From contig RXOD01003799.1 of the NCBI GenBank assembly GCA_005223375.1, positions 1-64,000 on the forward strand: a stretch of DNA of 64,000 bases, given 5' to 3'. The translations under genes were made by a program, and so were the position numbers. Source of the DNA: Amoebophrya sp. AT5.2 (taxonomy: Eukaryota > Sar > Dinophyceae > Syndiniales > Amoebophryaceae). Below are positions 12,049 through 21,729 of the stretch, piece by piece. Each line of letters begins with the position of its first letter. Positions within the stretch are counted from its first letter, which is position 1. The notes under the pieces were generated by a model that worked only from the letters and a program-made list of their open reading frames with translations, ran no database searches and was not told the origin of the DNA.

Positions 12049-15000
12049 TCAATTGTTCTGTTGATTTCGAATCCAGCCATCTTTGTCTGGGAGGACCTTT
12101 TCACCCCTGATGTAGGGCCCTGTACTCCAATTGTTTGCCACACACTCGCGGAACAAATCCTTTTTGTAGCCGGGTACCACGCGGGTCTTGTTGTCGCGGT
12201 CGCCGCGTGCGTCTAGCACGGATCGGCCGACGCGCGCCGGCGGAAGAAGTGGCGGTGCTCCGGTGAAGGCGAGCGGTGCGGGTACTTGCTGAAGATTTTC
12301 GCGCCTTTTGTCGTCGAACTCTGGCCTGCCGATCGGAACTCCACCAAAGCCGAACCCGGCATGAAAAGGAGGAGGACCAGTACCAGTAGTGGACGATGCC
12401 CCCTCCGTCCCGCCTAATGCGGCCTCTGCACGGACGAGATCGTCTTCGAATCTAAACCCGCCTGCCGGTGCCGCAGCTCCTCGTCTCGTAGCCGCCGACG
12501 CAGACGACCACGACGTAGTCGCACTCGTACTGGCACTCGACGCTGTTGACGTTGAAATCACCGAACTTGGAGCGGTGGACTTGTTTGTCGGCAACTCCTT
12601 CTGTTTACTCGTCCCAAGCTGTGCCGCAGCCGAAGCGGATGCTCCGCAGTTGACGAACGAGATTTGCGGCTCGAGGAAATCGCTGGTGGCGAATAGGCTT
12701 TGATGCACGCGAAGGGAGGAAGTGCTTGCGAGATTCATCTGAACCTTGCGGCCAGCACCTGACGCGGCACTCTTCTTCTTCGCCTTCGAATCCTGCTCCG
12801 CTTTTTCCGTCGGCCGCTCGTTTCGTTTTTCGTCACGACCGCCAACGAATTCGTGCGTTCCCCAACCGAGCAGAACCGATGAAGACCCGAGGGTGCTGAC
12901 GTTTGGCAGCTTCAGGTTCAGGGGCGGTGGCGAAGTAGGTGCTGCAGCTACCCGCGCAGGACCTGGTGGGCTATCATCGCGGTTCTTGGTCGACGTAGTA
13001 GTAGCAGTTGCAGATGAGGATGACTTCATGATGCTGTTTCTGCTGTGCCCTGCTTCATCTTGCCTGCTGTCTCTGCTTGTAGCCTGATCAACGCGAAGTA
13101 GAACCGCAGAAAACATTGTTTTCTGCGGTTCTGCTTCGCGTTGATCGGGCTTTTGTGGACACAGCACTGCCCCATCATCCGCTGGTGCAACCGGCTGGAG
13201 GTCGTGCTGGGCCAGGTTGTGAACTTGTGCAACGGGACGCGGAGCCTCCCCCTGCCCTTCATCTACAGCAGCGTCGGCGTGATGCGATGAGTCGTCGTTT
13301 TTGTCGAGCACGGCTTCGTCAGCGTGAGCACCCGCGGGTGGAAAGGACGAACATGAGCGACATGGCGGTGGAGACGGCTCTCGCATTTCGGCATCTGGAA
13401 CTGCGCGACGAGCTGCGGCGTCAAGCGAAGGTGATGGTGGTTCCGCCGCTGTTCTTGCGGCCGTTTCCTGTGCCCCAAACAGCCGCGCGATTTTCGTTCC
13501 TGACATCTCGGCGAGACAGGATGCTGGCGGGGCGGGTCTTTTTCGTGAGGCGTTCATTTTGGTACAGGTGCTGCTAGTGGTTGCGTTATTCTTCGCCAAC
13601 AGGTTCAAACCGTCTTCCACATCCCCAGCCGACGACGCCGGTTGCGCCCCGCGTTCACGGAGGAACTCCTCCTGCCCGGACCTGCTCAGGATCTGTGACT
13701 GCGAAAACAGATCGTCGAGTACCGTACGCGCCCGCGGTCGTGCGGCTTGGATCTTATTGGTGGTCCACCGCTTGAGTTCGGTTTCGTAGTTTTGGCCGAT
13801 TGATTCCTGCCGAGATTTCATCTGCCCCTCATTTCCGTTTTCACCGCTGCTCTCAGCCCGACCGCCTTTCGTTTTAACCTTGCTAAGCAGACTGTCGCGA
13901 GCTTTCGTCAGCGCGACGAAGTCCCGGCCCTTGTCCTCAACTGGACCTGCTTGCTGTCCGCCTCCGCTTCTAAAAGCAGCTGCTTTGTCCGGGTGGCAGC
14001 GCAACGCTCTGGCCCGATAAGCAGCCTGGATTGCTGCTTCCGTCATGGGGTTTTTTGCGGTCGGGCTGCCGGCCTCCCCGAGCCCCAGTGTTGCCATATC
14101 CCGTTTCTGGCTCTCGCTGTAGACGGGAACCACTGTAAACTTGCGCGAATTTGCCTCGAGAAGACGCCACACTCGCTGACTATCGGTCTCGGGGGCGGAC
14201 GGCGGTTTAGGCAGGGGTGGACAAAAATGCTGCTCGGGATGAACTTGCTCCTGCGGCGCCGAGGGCACCGGTTTGCAGGTACTGTCGACAGCGTTGATGC
14301 CCGGCTGCGCGGCGTCAACGTGATTCGACTTCGGCATGTGGACGTCGTCGGGGTGGGCCTCTGCCTGCACCGAGCCGTCCTTACTCGTCTCAGTGTTATT
14401 GCACGTAGGTGGTTGCGGTTCCACAGGTTGCGGCAGCTTCTCAGGTTGCGGGCGGTCTCCTGGGGGAATAAGGCGGTTCTCACGATACGGCCGACTGTCC
14501 TTGCTCTTTTCGGAGGGCGCGGCGAGCGAAGTACGTCCCGCCTCCACCTCGGCCTCACCAACTTCTGCTCTCGCGGTCGGCGTCGTCTCGGCCGCAAGCC
14601 CCTGCGTCGCGATAGCTCCCACGTCCGCCGCGCGCGCCATCAGGGAGGTAAACCAGTCGCAGTCGTCTTGCAGCTGGTGCTGAGGGGTGGACGCGCCATC
14701 GTTTTCGTTTTCAACAACATGTGCTCCGTGGTCTTGGTCGGTTCCTAGAGGATCCTTCTCGTTTGCGTTTGCTGGTGTCATCTTTGCCTGCGGATCACCT
14801 CCATGACCCTGGTTCTCGTTGCCAACACCAGCAGCGTCGTTCCGGTTCCACTGGAATAACCCAGAGTCACCCGCCGATGTTGATGCAGCCGGAATCCTCT
14901 CCACCGCCGGCCGCGGCCAATACCTGTCATACGCGTCCGCCGACATCTTCAGCAAATTCCCGCTGTCAAGCGACAGCAGTGCGCCGTACACCTCGATGGC

Positions 15001-16668
15001 GGAATTCACGCAGCGACGAGCAGGCGCACTTTCGTTCTCCTCTCGCCTTTCCTCGTCCCCTTTGCTACGTTTCGACGGACCGCTTGCGATTGCTTCGGCC
15101 GCATAATCCTGCTTCACCAGCGAGCACACGACAATGTCTTCCACTTGTCTTGTATTTCCGGCTCTGATCGCTTCGGCGCTTGCTCTCGCGTACTCCACCG
15201 CTCCGCATGCGGTCACGAACGGCAGACACCGCTCCCGCGTCCGCTCGTTGAGAAACGCGAAACGCAATCCCTTCAAAAAAGACGTCTTGTTAGAAGCTCC
15301 TGCGCAACCAGCACAAGTCGTCCGCCGGATCCCTCTCTGCAACGCGGCCAATAGGTCCTTCGAGAAGCCGCTTTTCTCCTTGCTCACCCTGAGCGGAAAG
15401 AAGTCCGCTGGGTCCGCATGCGGGAAGAACGTTGCAGCTGACGAACCGCCCCCGCACAGTGCGGGAACAAAGTTTTCGTCCACCAATGTTAGCGTCGGAT
15501 TGAGCCACAGCCGCAGAAACTGCTCCGTCAGCTTCAGCTCCTGCACCACAATCACGAAGTCCCTCTCCCTCGTCTCGGGGCCGGCAGAAGGAGATGAAGT
15601 CCTCCGCACCGCTAAAAACTTGCCGTCCACCACCTTCGAAGGACCCGCCACAACCTCCCCACCTATTTTTCGCTCGATGAGCCAGTTCAGGGAGGCGTTT
15701 TCGGAGGCCTGGCCTTTCGACGGGACACCATCTTGCTCTTTTTTCGACGACGAAGATCCTCCGTTCCAGGTGCGGAAACGCCACCGCTCGACGGACAACA
15801 CGCAGAACACCTTCCCGTCTGAATCCGACCGGCCCCTCGTTTCGGAGGTCATCTGCGACCTGTTAGGCAGTACGCGATACTTCGCGTCCGTCGACTTCCT
15901 GCGCGGCAACAGGCAGAGGCCGCGGTCCTGCTCGCCCGGCAACTGGCGGCTTCCGTTTCCCCACGAAGTAGAAGATGTTGTTGCGCGACCGGCGGTTTCG
16001 TTTTCGCGCAGTGACTCCAGCTCGTCCTCGCGCAACGTAATCTGCTGCAACCGAAGATCGGTTGCTGGTGTCGCGGTCGCTGGTGTCGAGCAGGTGCCTC
16101 CGTGGGCGGCCGCCCCATGGTCCAGGACGAGACGGTCGCCCGCTGGAAGAATCAAATCCTCGACCCTAACATGCTGCGAGCACTGCAAGAAGGTTCGGCC
16201 CGATTCCACATTCAGCTTCAGCTTCAGGTCTCCCCCGGGGAAGTCCACGCATGGATCTGCGCTATGGATTTTCCTGGCGCTGACCTCATGTACGCCAAGA
16301 GGAAAAATCCAAGGGGCGGAAAGGCTCGAATGGAGGAGGTCAGGGTGGTCGTGGTGCTGGTCTCCCGAACCAGCAGCAGTCTTGAAGCGCGCGATGACGA
16401 CCATTCTGCCTTGTTGTAGGCACGCGTAGATATTTTTTGCTTTGTGAGGGTGGCGTCTTTCGCTTCTTTTGCAGTGAGAGAGTAGTACAACTATCGCAGA
16501 GATGACGCATGTGAACAATGGGCGATAACGACCATAGACCAGGCTTAAGAGCAGCACGGCGGCGACCACGACGTCGCAGATGAAGTGTTTGATTGTTTCT
16601 TGTGACGTTAATACTAGTCCCGAGCCGTCGACATTCATTGCACAGCGTCCTTCTCTCGTCGATTTCAT
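12049..16668 (-). CDS. Large membrane-associated J-domain (DnaJ-like) protein
   Basis: One open frame of 1539 codons starting at ATG 16668. Near the N-terminus are two hydrophobic stretches, about residues 32-50 and 52-68, suggesting a membrane hairpin or signal anchor. A J-domain lies at about residues 860-960, with helix II AAYRARALRCHPDK and the diagnostic HPD triad at residues 892-894. The J-domain family stimulates Hsp70 ATPase through HPD; that this protein does so is inference. The rest is long low-complexity sequence rich in Ser, Ala, Thr and Glu, and a conserved-looking C-terminal block (VPGYKKDLFRECVANNW). A 61-bp near-perfect palindrome (13086-13146) lies inside the reading frame and stays open. 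No intron is needed. Most J-proteins are far shorter, so the flanking regions probably carry a lineage-specific function. Confidence 0.8.
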   Translation of the reverse strand: MKSTREGRCAMNVDGSGLVLTSQETIKHFICDVVVAAVLLLSLVYGRYRPLFTCVISAIVVLLSHCKRSERRHPHKAKNIYACLQQGRMVVIARFKTAAGSGDQHHDHPDLLHSSLSAPWIFPLGVHEVSARKIHSADPCVDFPGGDLKLKLNVESGRTFLQCSQHVRVEDLILPAGDRLVLDHGAAAHGGTCSTPATATPATDLRLQQITLREDELESLRENETAGRATTSSTSWGNGSRQLPGEQDRGLCLLPRRKSTDAKYRVLPNRSQMTSETRGRSDSDGKVFCVLSVERWRFRTWNGGSSSSKKEQDGVPSKGQASENASLNWLIERKIGGEVVAGPSKVVDGKFLAVRRTSSPSAGPETRERDFVIVVQELKLTEQFLRLWLNPTLTLVDENFVPALCGGGSSAATFFPHADPADFFPLRVSKEKSGFSKDLLAALQRGIRRTTCAGCAGASNKTSFLKGLRFAFLNERTRERCLPFVTACGAVEYARASAEAIRAGNTRQVEDIVVCSLVKQDYAAEAIASGPSKRSKGDEERREENESAPARRCVNSAIEVYGALLSLDSGNLLKMSADAYDRYWPRPAVERIPAASTSAGDSGLFQWNRNDAAGVGNENQGHGGDPQAKMTPANANEKDPLGTDQDHGAHVVENENDGASTPQHQLQDDCDWFTSLMARAADVGAIATQGLAAETTPTARAEVGEAEVEAGRTSLAAPSEKSKDSRPYRENRLIPPGDRPQPEKLPQPVEPQPPTCNNTETSKDGSVQAEAHPDDVHMPKSNHVDAAQPGINAVDSTCKPVPSAPQEQVHPEQHFCPPLPKPPSAPETDSQRVWRLLEANSRKFTVVPVYSESQKRDMATLGLGEAGSPTAKNPMTEAAIQAAYRARALRCHPDKAAAFRSGGGQQAGPVEDKGRDFVALTKARDSLLSKVKTKGGRAESSGENGNEGQMKSRQESIGQNYETELKRWTTNKIQAARPRARTVLDDLFSQSQILSRSGQEEFLRERGAQPASSAGDVEDGLNLLAKNNATTSSTCTKMNASRKRPAPPASCLAEMSGTKIARLFGAQETAARTAAEPPSPSLDAAARRAVPDAEMREPSPPPCRSCSSFPPAGAHADEAVLDKNDDSSHHADAAVDEGQGEAPRPVAQVHNLAQHDLQPVAPADDGAVLCPQKPDQREAEPQKTMFSAVLLRVDQATSRDSRQDEAGHSRNSIMKSSSSATATTTSTKNRDDSPPGPARVAAAPTSPPPLNLKLPNVSTLGSSSVLLGWGTHEFVGGRDEKRNERPTEKAEQDSKAKKKSAASGAGRKVQMNLASTSSLRVHQSLFATSDFLEPQISFVNCGASASAAAQLGTSKQKELPTNKSTAPSSVISTSTASSASTSATTSWSSASAATRRGAAAPAGGFRFEDDLVRAEAALGGTEGASSTTGTGPPPFHAGFGFGGVPIGRPEFDDKRRENLQQVPAPLAFTGAPPLLPPARVGRSVLDARGDRDNKTRVVPGYKKDLFRECVANNWSTGPYIRGEKVLPDKDGWIRNQQNN
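13086..13146. repeat. 61-bp near-perfect palindrome inside the J-protein coding sequence
   Basis: Arms 13086-13115 and 13117-13146 are 30 bp each with one mismatch and a single spacer base. The arms begin GATCAACGCGAAG. On the minus strand the element encodes about 20 residues (DQREAEPQKTMFSAVLLRVD) without breaking frame. Confidence 0.92.
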
Positions 16669-17075
16669 CGAGGGTCTGCCACGAAAACCTTCACGAAGTA
16701 CGACACATGATCGACAGTGTCGATATGCGATGCTTTCATCATTGTCGATAATTCGCGAAACACGTTTCGAGCCCCTAGTACAAATCAGGTGAGGAACAAG
16801 TCGTCACTCGAGGAGGAGGAGGACTCGTTTGCCGCCGTCGACGCGGTAGTTGTTCTTCAGTAAAAAGTTCAGCGATAACAGCCTGCGTGATCCAAGCGAT
16901 TGCGACCGCACCATCAGCATCGTGCTCATGATCCACCAAGAGCGGTTCTGCGTACCAAATGCAGGTTGCGCCGGTTTTCTCGGCGGTTTCTTTGCGTAGT
17001 ACAGTTTTTGGCGAAGATAGAACGCAATCCAGCTTCGTTCTTGGAACAAAAAACGTCCGCCTCTTTCCTTCGCCT
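16669..17075. other. Short intergenic spacer
   Basis: About 400 bases between the receptor-like gene stop and the J-protein start. A minus-strand open frame crosses part of it in a frame different from the upstream gene, but it has no start or splice support. It is treated as UTR plus promoter. Confidence 0.5.
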
Positions 17076-20028
17076 TCAAAAAACGCTGTCCATAGTTCCT
17101 TTTTGTTTTTCCGCCTGTGCTGCCGCCAGGTCTGTCGCTTCTTTCTGACGGTCTTTTTCGATCGCTGCCGGCCCCAGAATGCGCAGTTTCGCCTCGAATA
17201 GTGCCGCTTCCCGGATGCCCCCCTTCGCGCGCACGCTCATGTCCCGAATCGCGTACAGGATCGTGACGACGACGAACAAAGCGAACGGGTAGCCCCCCAG
17301 CACCATTTTCACCATCGAACTCGCCACCGTCCACCCGTCTGCGAACGCCTCGTCGTCCGCCCACAGCAGCACGAAAAAGTTCCCGCCGATCATGTCCTTG
17401 TCCTCGCCGAACGTCCTATCGGATGAAGCCAGCGGCAGGATCAGCACCCCGTCCTTCACCACGCCGTCGGCTGGGGCATCCCTTAAATCCCCCGCCCCGA
17501 TCCCGCTGAAGTGCTTGTTCGTCTCGAATAGCTTCTTGAACCGCAGCTGCTCGGGCGGCAGCTGCCCCCGGTGCGTCACGCCCACGTTCAGCTGGCCGTC
17601 GCGAAACGCCGGCTGCGGGTCCGGCTTTCGCAGCGGGAACACCTGCTCGTCCAGGAACGCGGACGCCGCCACGAAGCCGTTCGCGTCCACGATGAACGCC
17701 TCGAACGAGTTCGGCGAGAACACGCCCCGTTTGCTCTCCCTCAAATACGGGCTGAACTGCGTCAGGTCGATCAGCAGCCGCCCCGTCACGTGCGAGACGT
17801 CCCCGATCGCGTCCAGCAGCATCGGGTCGACTTGAGACGCGCCCTCGTACTGCGGCAGCCGGATCTTAAAACTTAAACTCAGCACCGGCACCGAGAACCC
17901 CAGACTGCTGTGCAGCCGCTTTTCCGTCCCGATCCGCGACCCGGTGTGGAGCAGCAGCCCCAAACTGCGCTCGTCCGTGCTAGCGTCCCACCGCCCGTAT
18001 ACTTCTTCCTGGATCTTTTGCCGCGTCAGGAAGTACTTCCGGTCCATCGTCCTTTCATAAACCGTCGCCTGCGGCAGCCGGTCCCCGTTATAGACGTAGT
18101 CCGGGTTGATGCACACGCTCTGCGCGTCGCCGTCGCTGATTTCCTCGCCGTCCTCGCCGAGTTCGACCGATTCGTCGTCGAGCCGGATGCCGAGCGACTG
18201 GAAAATCGACCGCTCGTACGCCTCGGCGGCCGCGAGCTCCTCGTCCGTAAACTCGTCGTCCCCGAAAACACCTCCCGCAAGAACTGCAGTCGTCGTGGTC
18301 GTCGTCGTTGTTGTAACCTCCGTGGAATTCGTGCCGTCATCAGTTAAAGATGTTCCACCATCCCCCGAAGAAGTACTATCGCCGCTCGCCGCAGACAGGA
18401 TCGCGTCCGCGTCGAGAGTAGCCTGTGCCGTCTCGTTCATCGCGAGCCACTGCCTGAAGGGCATCTCGGCACGCAGCGTGCAGTTCCCAGCCGTGAGCTG
18501 CAGGTAGTAGAGCTGCTTCTCCAACTCGTACAGGGTTCTCGAGTCGTCTGCGTCGACTGGCCCGTTCAGTTCGCCGTAGGCCTCGTCGTTAGCAGCCGCG
18601 TTTTGCTGGATCAAGGCTTGGATGAGCGCGGCGCGCACGTCCACGGCGCTCGAGCTGGCTGCAGTCGAAGCATTCGTTCCATTCGACGCATTTATCCCCG
18701 TTGGCGTAGCGATCGTCGTAGTTGTCCCCAGATCTCCGCCCGCAACATCCGCTGCAGCTGCCGTACTACTCAGCACCGGCTCCGGCGCTTTGCATATGGG
18801 CGGCATTTTTATGAGTAGCGGGGGAGGAACGAATGGGTCCAAGTGGGTTGGCTGCAGGATTGTCTGCGTCATCACGGTGGCTAGGTCGATTGCCATCATG
18901 TCCTTGTGCCACTGCTGGGTGTTAACCTCCAGCGACCGCACGCAGCCGAAGATGCCCACGTGCTCCGTGCAGAACTGGCTCAGGTCCGTTTGCATGACCA
19001 CTTGTTCCTTCTCCCCCAGCCGTAAAAACCTGATGGACTTCCCCTGGATGTCCTGCCGCGTGCCTTCGAAGCCCAGGTCCAGCTGCATAATCGCGCGCTT
19101 CGCCATCAACAGGCTCCCGAACATCGTTTCCAAAAGGTGAAAGTCGATCGGCGACACGTGGTTGAACAGGGAGGGAAACGGCCGCCAGTAGCCGCGCTGC
19201 AGCACCTGATTGATCCGGCGGACGGGGTCCAGGGCGTTGCCGTCGAGAAAGTCCACGAACCGCTGGGCGATGCGGGGGCCGGCGGCGGCGGTCACGTACA
19301 CGTCGCGGGTGAAGGGAAGCACGGCGAGAAAGTACTGGAGCCCGGTGAAGACGAGCGTGGCGGTGAGCAACAAAAACCAAAACATGCCGCAGTAGTACGC
19401 GTTCCTGCACGGGGATACGATATTAGCGATTGGTAGTTTGATATTTCTTTGTTTAAAAACTCATGGATGAAAGCAAATCACCGCCCGCCCGGCTCATTGA
19501 CGACCATCTCATCTTTCTCTAACTCTATGCATGGCTAAAGCGTGCTAACTAGAACGTAGGGCGGATCGTGGTGCACAATCACATGCACCTTGAAAATAGC
19601 AACACGAAAATAAACGCACCGTGTCCTTATCTTCTTTCGCCGCAGTTTTTCTTCGGCCACAGGATCCGGCACGGGCTTGCCATCCGGCCCCAGCGGCTGC
19701 GGCTTCTGCTCCCCGCCTGCCATCATAACCTGAGATTTTTTTTTTTTAATTTTAGTGATGAAAGAAAGTAAGTCATACATTGGGTTCTTTTACTGTGCTG
19801 TTGCTGACTTTCTTTCTTGAACAATCGAAAAACGAAAATAGCACAGTAATGAAGAACCTGTTGGCTGTTGAGCGTCTTCGCGAGGTAGGCGGGTGCGATA
19901 TCCTTGCTCTCCGCGATGAAGATAGACTTGAAGAAGCGGACAGCGCGCTTTTCGAAGGGGACCATCTTCAGCTGACCATCCGGTTCCCGGGCCAGTCCGG
20001 GAGGCTCCTTGACCGGTGAGGTCATCAT
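17076..20028 (-). CDS. Two-pass membrane protein with large glycosylated sensor-like ectodomain
   Basis: Three exons, 20028-19858, 19729-19620 and 19404-17076, give 869 residues; phases 0 and 2 close exactly (donors GTTCTT and GTGCGT, acceptors TCTCAG and GTGCAG). A basic cytosolic N-terminus of about 100 residues is followed by a first membrane segment (about 101-123, FWFLLLTATLVFTGLQYFLA). Then comes an ectodomain of about 670 residues with several N-glycosylation sequons (NASNGTNAS, NCT, NST), a Thr run and an acidic stretch. The second membrane segment (about 794-815) leads to a Lys/Ala-rich tail of about 55 residues. The distal ectodomain (SFEAFIVDANGFVAAS) resembles the strand pattern of Cache/PAS-like extracellular sensor domains; this is a pattern match, not a homology result. 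No kinase, cyclase or other output domain is encoded. A receptor, adaptor or surface antigen role are all possible. Confidence 0.8.
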
Positions 20029-20085
20029 CTTGGGCGGATGATTCGATCGTCGGTCGACCCCGAGAAGATTTCTTCTTCTTGTTTT

Positions 20086-20150
20086 TTATTTCTTGACGCC
20101 AGCGCCGGTCTTCTTGGCCCTCCCGCGGCTGGCCTTAGCACCACTTTTTG
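20086..20150 (-). CDS. Possible terminal exon of a small basic protein
   Basis: Behind a GATGATCAG acceptor the frame reads KSGAKASRGRAKKTGAGVKK and then TAA at 20086. GC-rich third positions and the Lys/Arg/Gly composition look coding, like the tail of a chromatin or ribosomal-type protein. A possible upstream piece is a Lys-rich frame near 20820-20900 (KKTLKKSKARKAKKHQHD), with a start ATGGCCACGAGAAGGCCG followed by GTATCT near 20960-20943, but I could not close the splice phases. Treat as a hint only. Confidence 0.2.
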
Positions 20151-21729
20151 CTGATCATCAAGGATTGATCAACCGCTATCCACCGATTTTCCAGGCTCCA
20201 CTGGCATGGGCTTAGGCATAGCGGCAGGAACCGGCTAAGAAGTACGTTCTACGCCACGGAGCGTTGCAAGGAAGGGCTTGTGTGTGCAACAGAAGCGGAC
20301 CGCATCATCATTTTTTTCCATCGCCGCGTTCGCGTCGCCGGCTCCGTTCTTGTCGTTCTCGACTGCGACTCGAGAACGAAATACCCGTCGTGTTGAGCAT
20401 GCATTGAATTTGTGTTTGTCGTGTTTGAATCTAATTCATTGCTGCATCAACGAGACAGCCACCATGGGAAAAATTACTTCAAGAAAAACCACCTCCACAG
20501 CCGACCACTGCGTTCTATGGACAGGGGAAATAAAAAGGGCAAAAGTACAGGACTGTCCGCCCATTCGATTTCGAGTTGAAGAGATTGCGCATCAATTATT
20601 TTGCGTGATGACAAAAACGAATACATCGAGCACGACAAACGAAGAGGTATCGGCACTCACACACTCGTCCCTCGCAGCCTCTGTCGCTCATCTGTCTTTG
20701 ACTCTGTAGCACTCTTCGTCTTGATCTTTCGACTTCTTTTTATCTTCGCTCGTAGTTTTTAGTGGTCGAAATCGAAGCGATGTAGTAATCGCGATGCAAG
20801 CAGGATTGAAGCTGTTGCCCTCCGGCGACGGCGTCGTGCTGATGCTTTTTCGCTTTTCTTGCTTTGCTTTTTTTTAGCGTTTTTTTATGATTGTGTGTCC
20901 ACACCTCAACAAGGAGTAGTGAACAAGGTATCAGACTAGATACCGGCCTTCTCGTGGCCATGATCGTCAAAACAGAGCGCATACGCAATCGCAAGCTTCT
21001 TTGGTACTAGATTCTTCGTCACACAAACGGATGGCAAAAGCAGAACCTTCACTAGAAGACAAGGACAACAGAAAAGAGTTTTTGAGTTGTAGGAGTAGGC
21101 GCACCAGCGAATCCAAGAGAAAATGCTGCAACTATAATTCGTAGAGTGACCACAGCCGTGCACGTGGTAAAAAACAGATCGATGGCATCAGATCAGGAAG
21201 TCGAATGTCTGTTGTATACACTGATGTGGCTATGGGAATCCCATGATGATATACTGCAGTTACAACGAGGCATCGGTCTGCCTACGGTACATTCGAATAT
21301 GCAGGTAGCTGCCGCGGCTGATGCTGCTGCTGCCGCGCCAATGGCTGCGCACTAGCAGGCAGCAGAAGCATCCCTCCGAATCTTCGTACTACTAGGCAGG
21401 ATTTCATCGTGATCGTCCGCAAGGAAAGCACATGTAGACCTTCCAATGGATGCGGGTGCAACACAAACGTCAGATGGAGATGCTTTGGAATGTTTTAAAC
21501 TTCTGAGACGCGAAGCAGGCAGCAGCTTGTCCTCGACCGGTGTTGTTCCGTTGCCGCTCTGCTGCCGAGAATTTTCGGCCATACCTCCTCTTCCCGACGC
21601 ACAACATCAGACGCCTTTGCTGCAGCCAGATCTCCATCGTAGCAGCCGGTGCTCAAGCCTCGAAGGACAATCACGAGCCGCCCCTCGTTCTGCCGCCGCC
21701 TGCGAGAGTTCATGGTTTTCGATGTTTAT
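20151..21729. other. Region between receptor-like gene and glycine-rich gene, mostly unassigned
   Basis: Apart from the small basic-protein hints, one complete minus-strand frame of 76 codons (21352-21582, starting MAENSRQQSGNGTTPVEDK) is slightly coding-like in its first 25 codons and then becomes AT-rich. No motif, no RNA gene and no clear repeat were seen. Confidence 0.35.
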
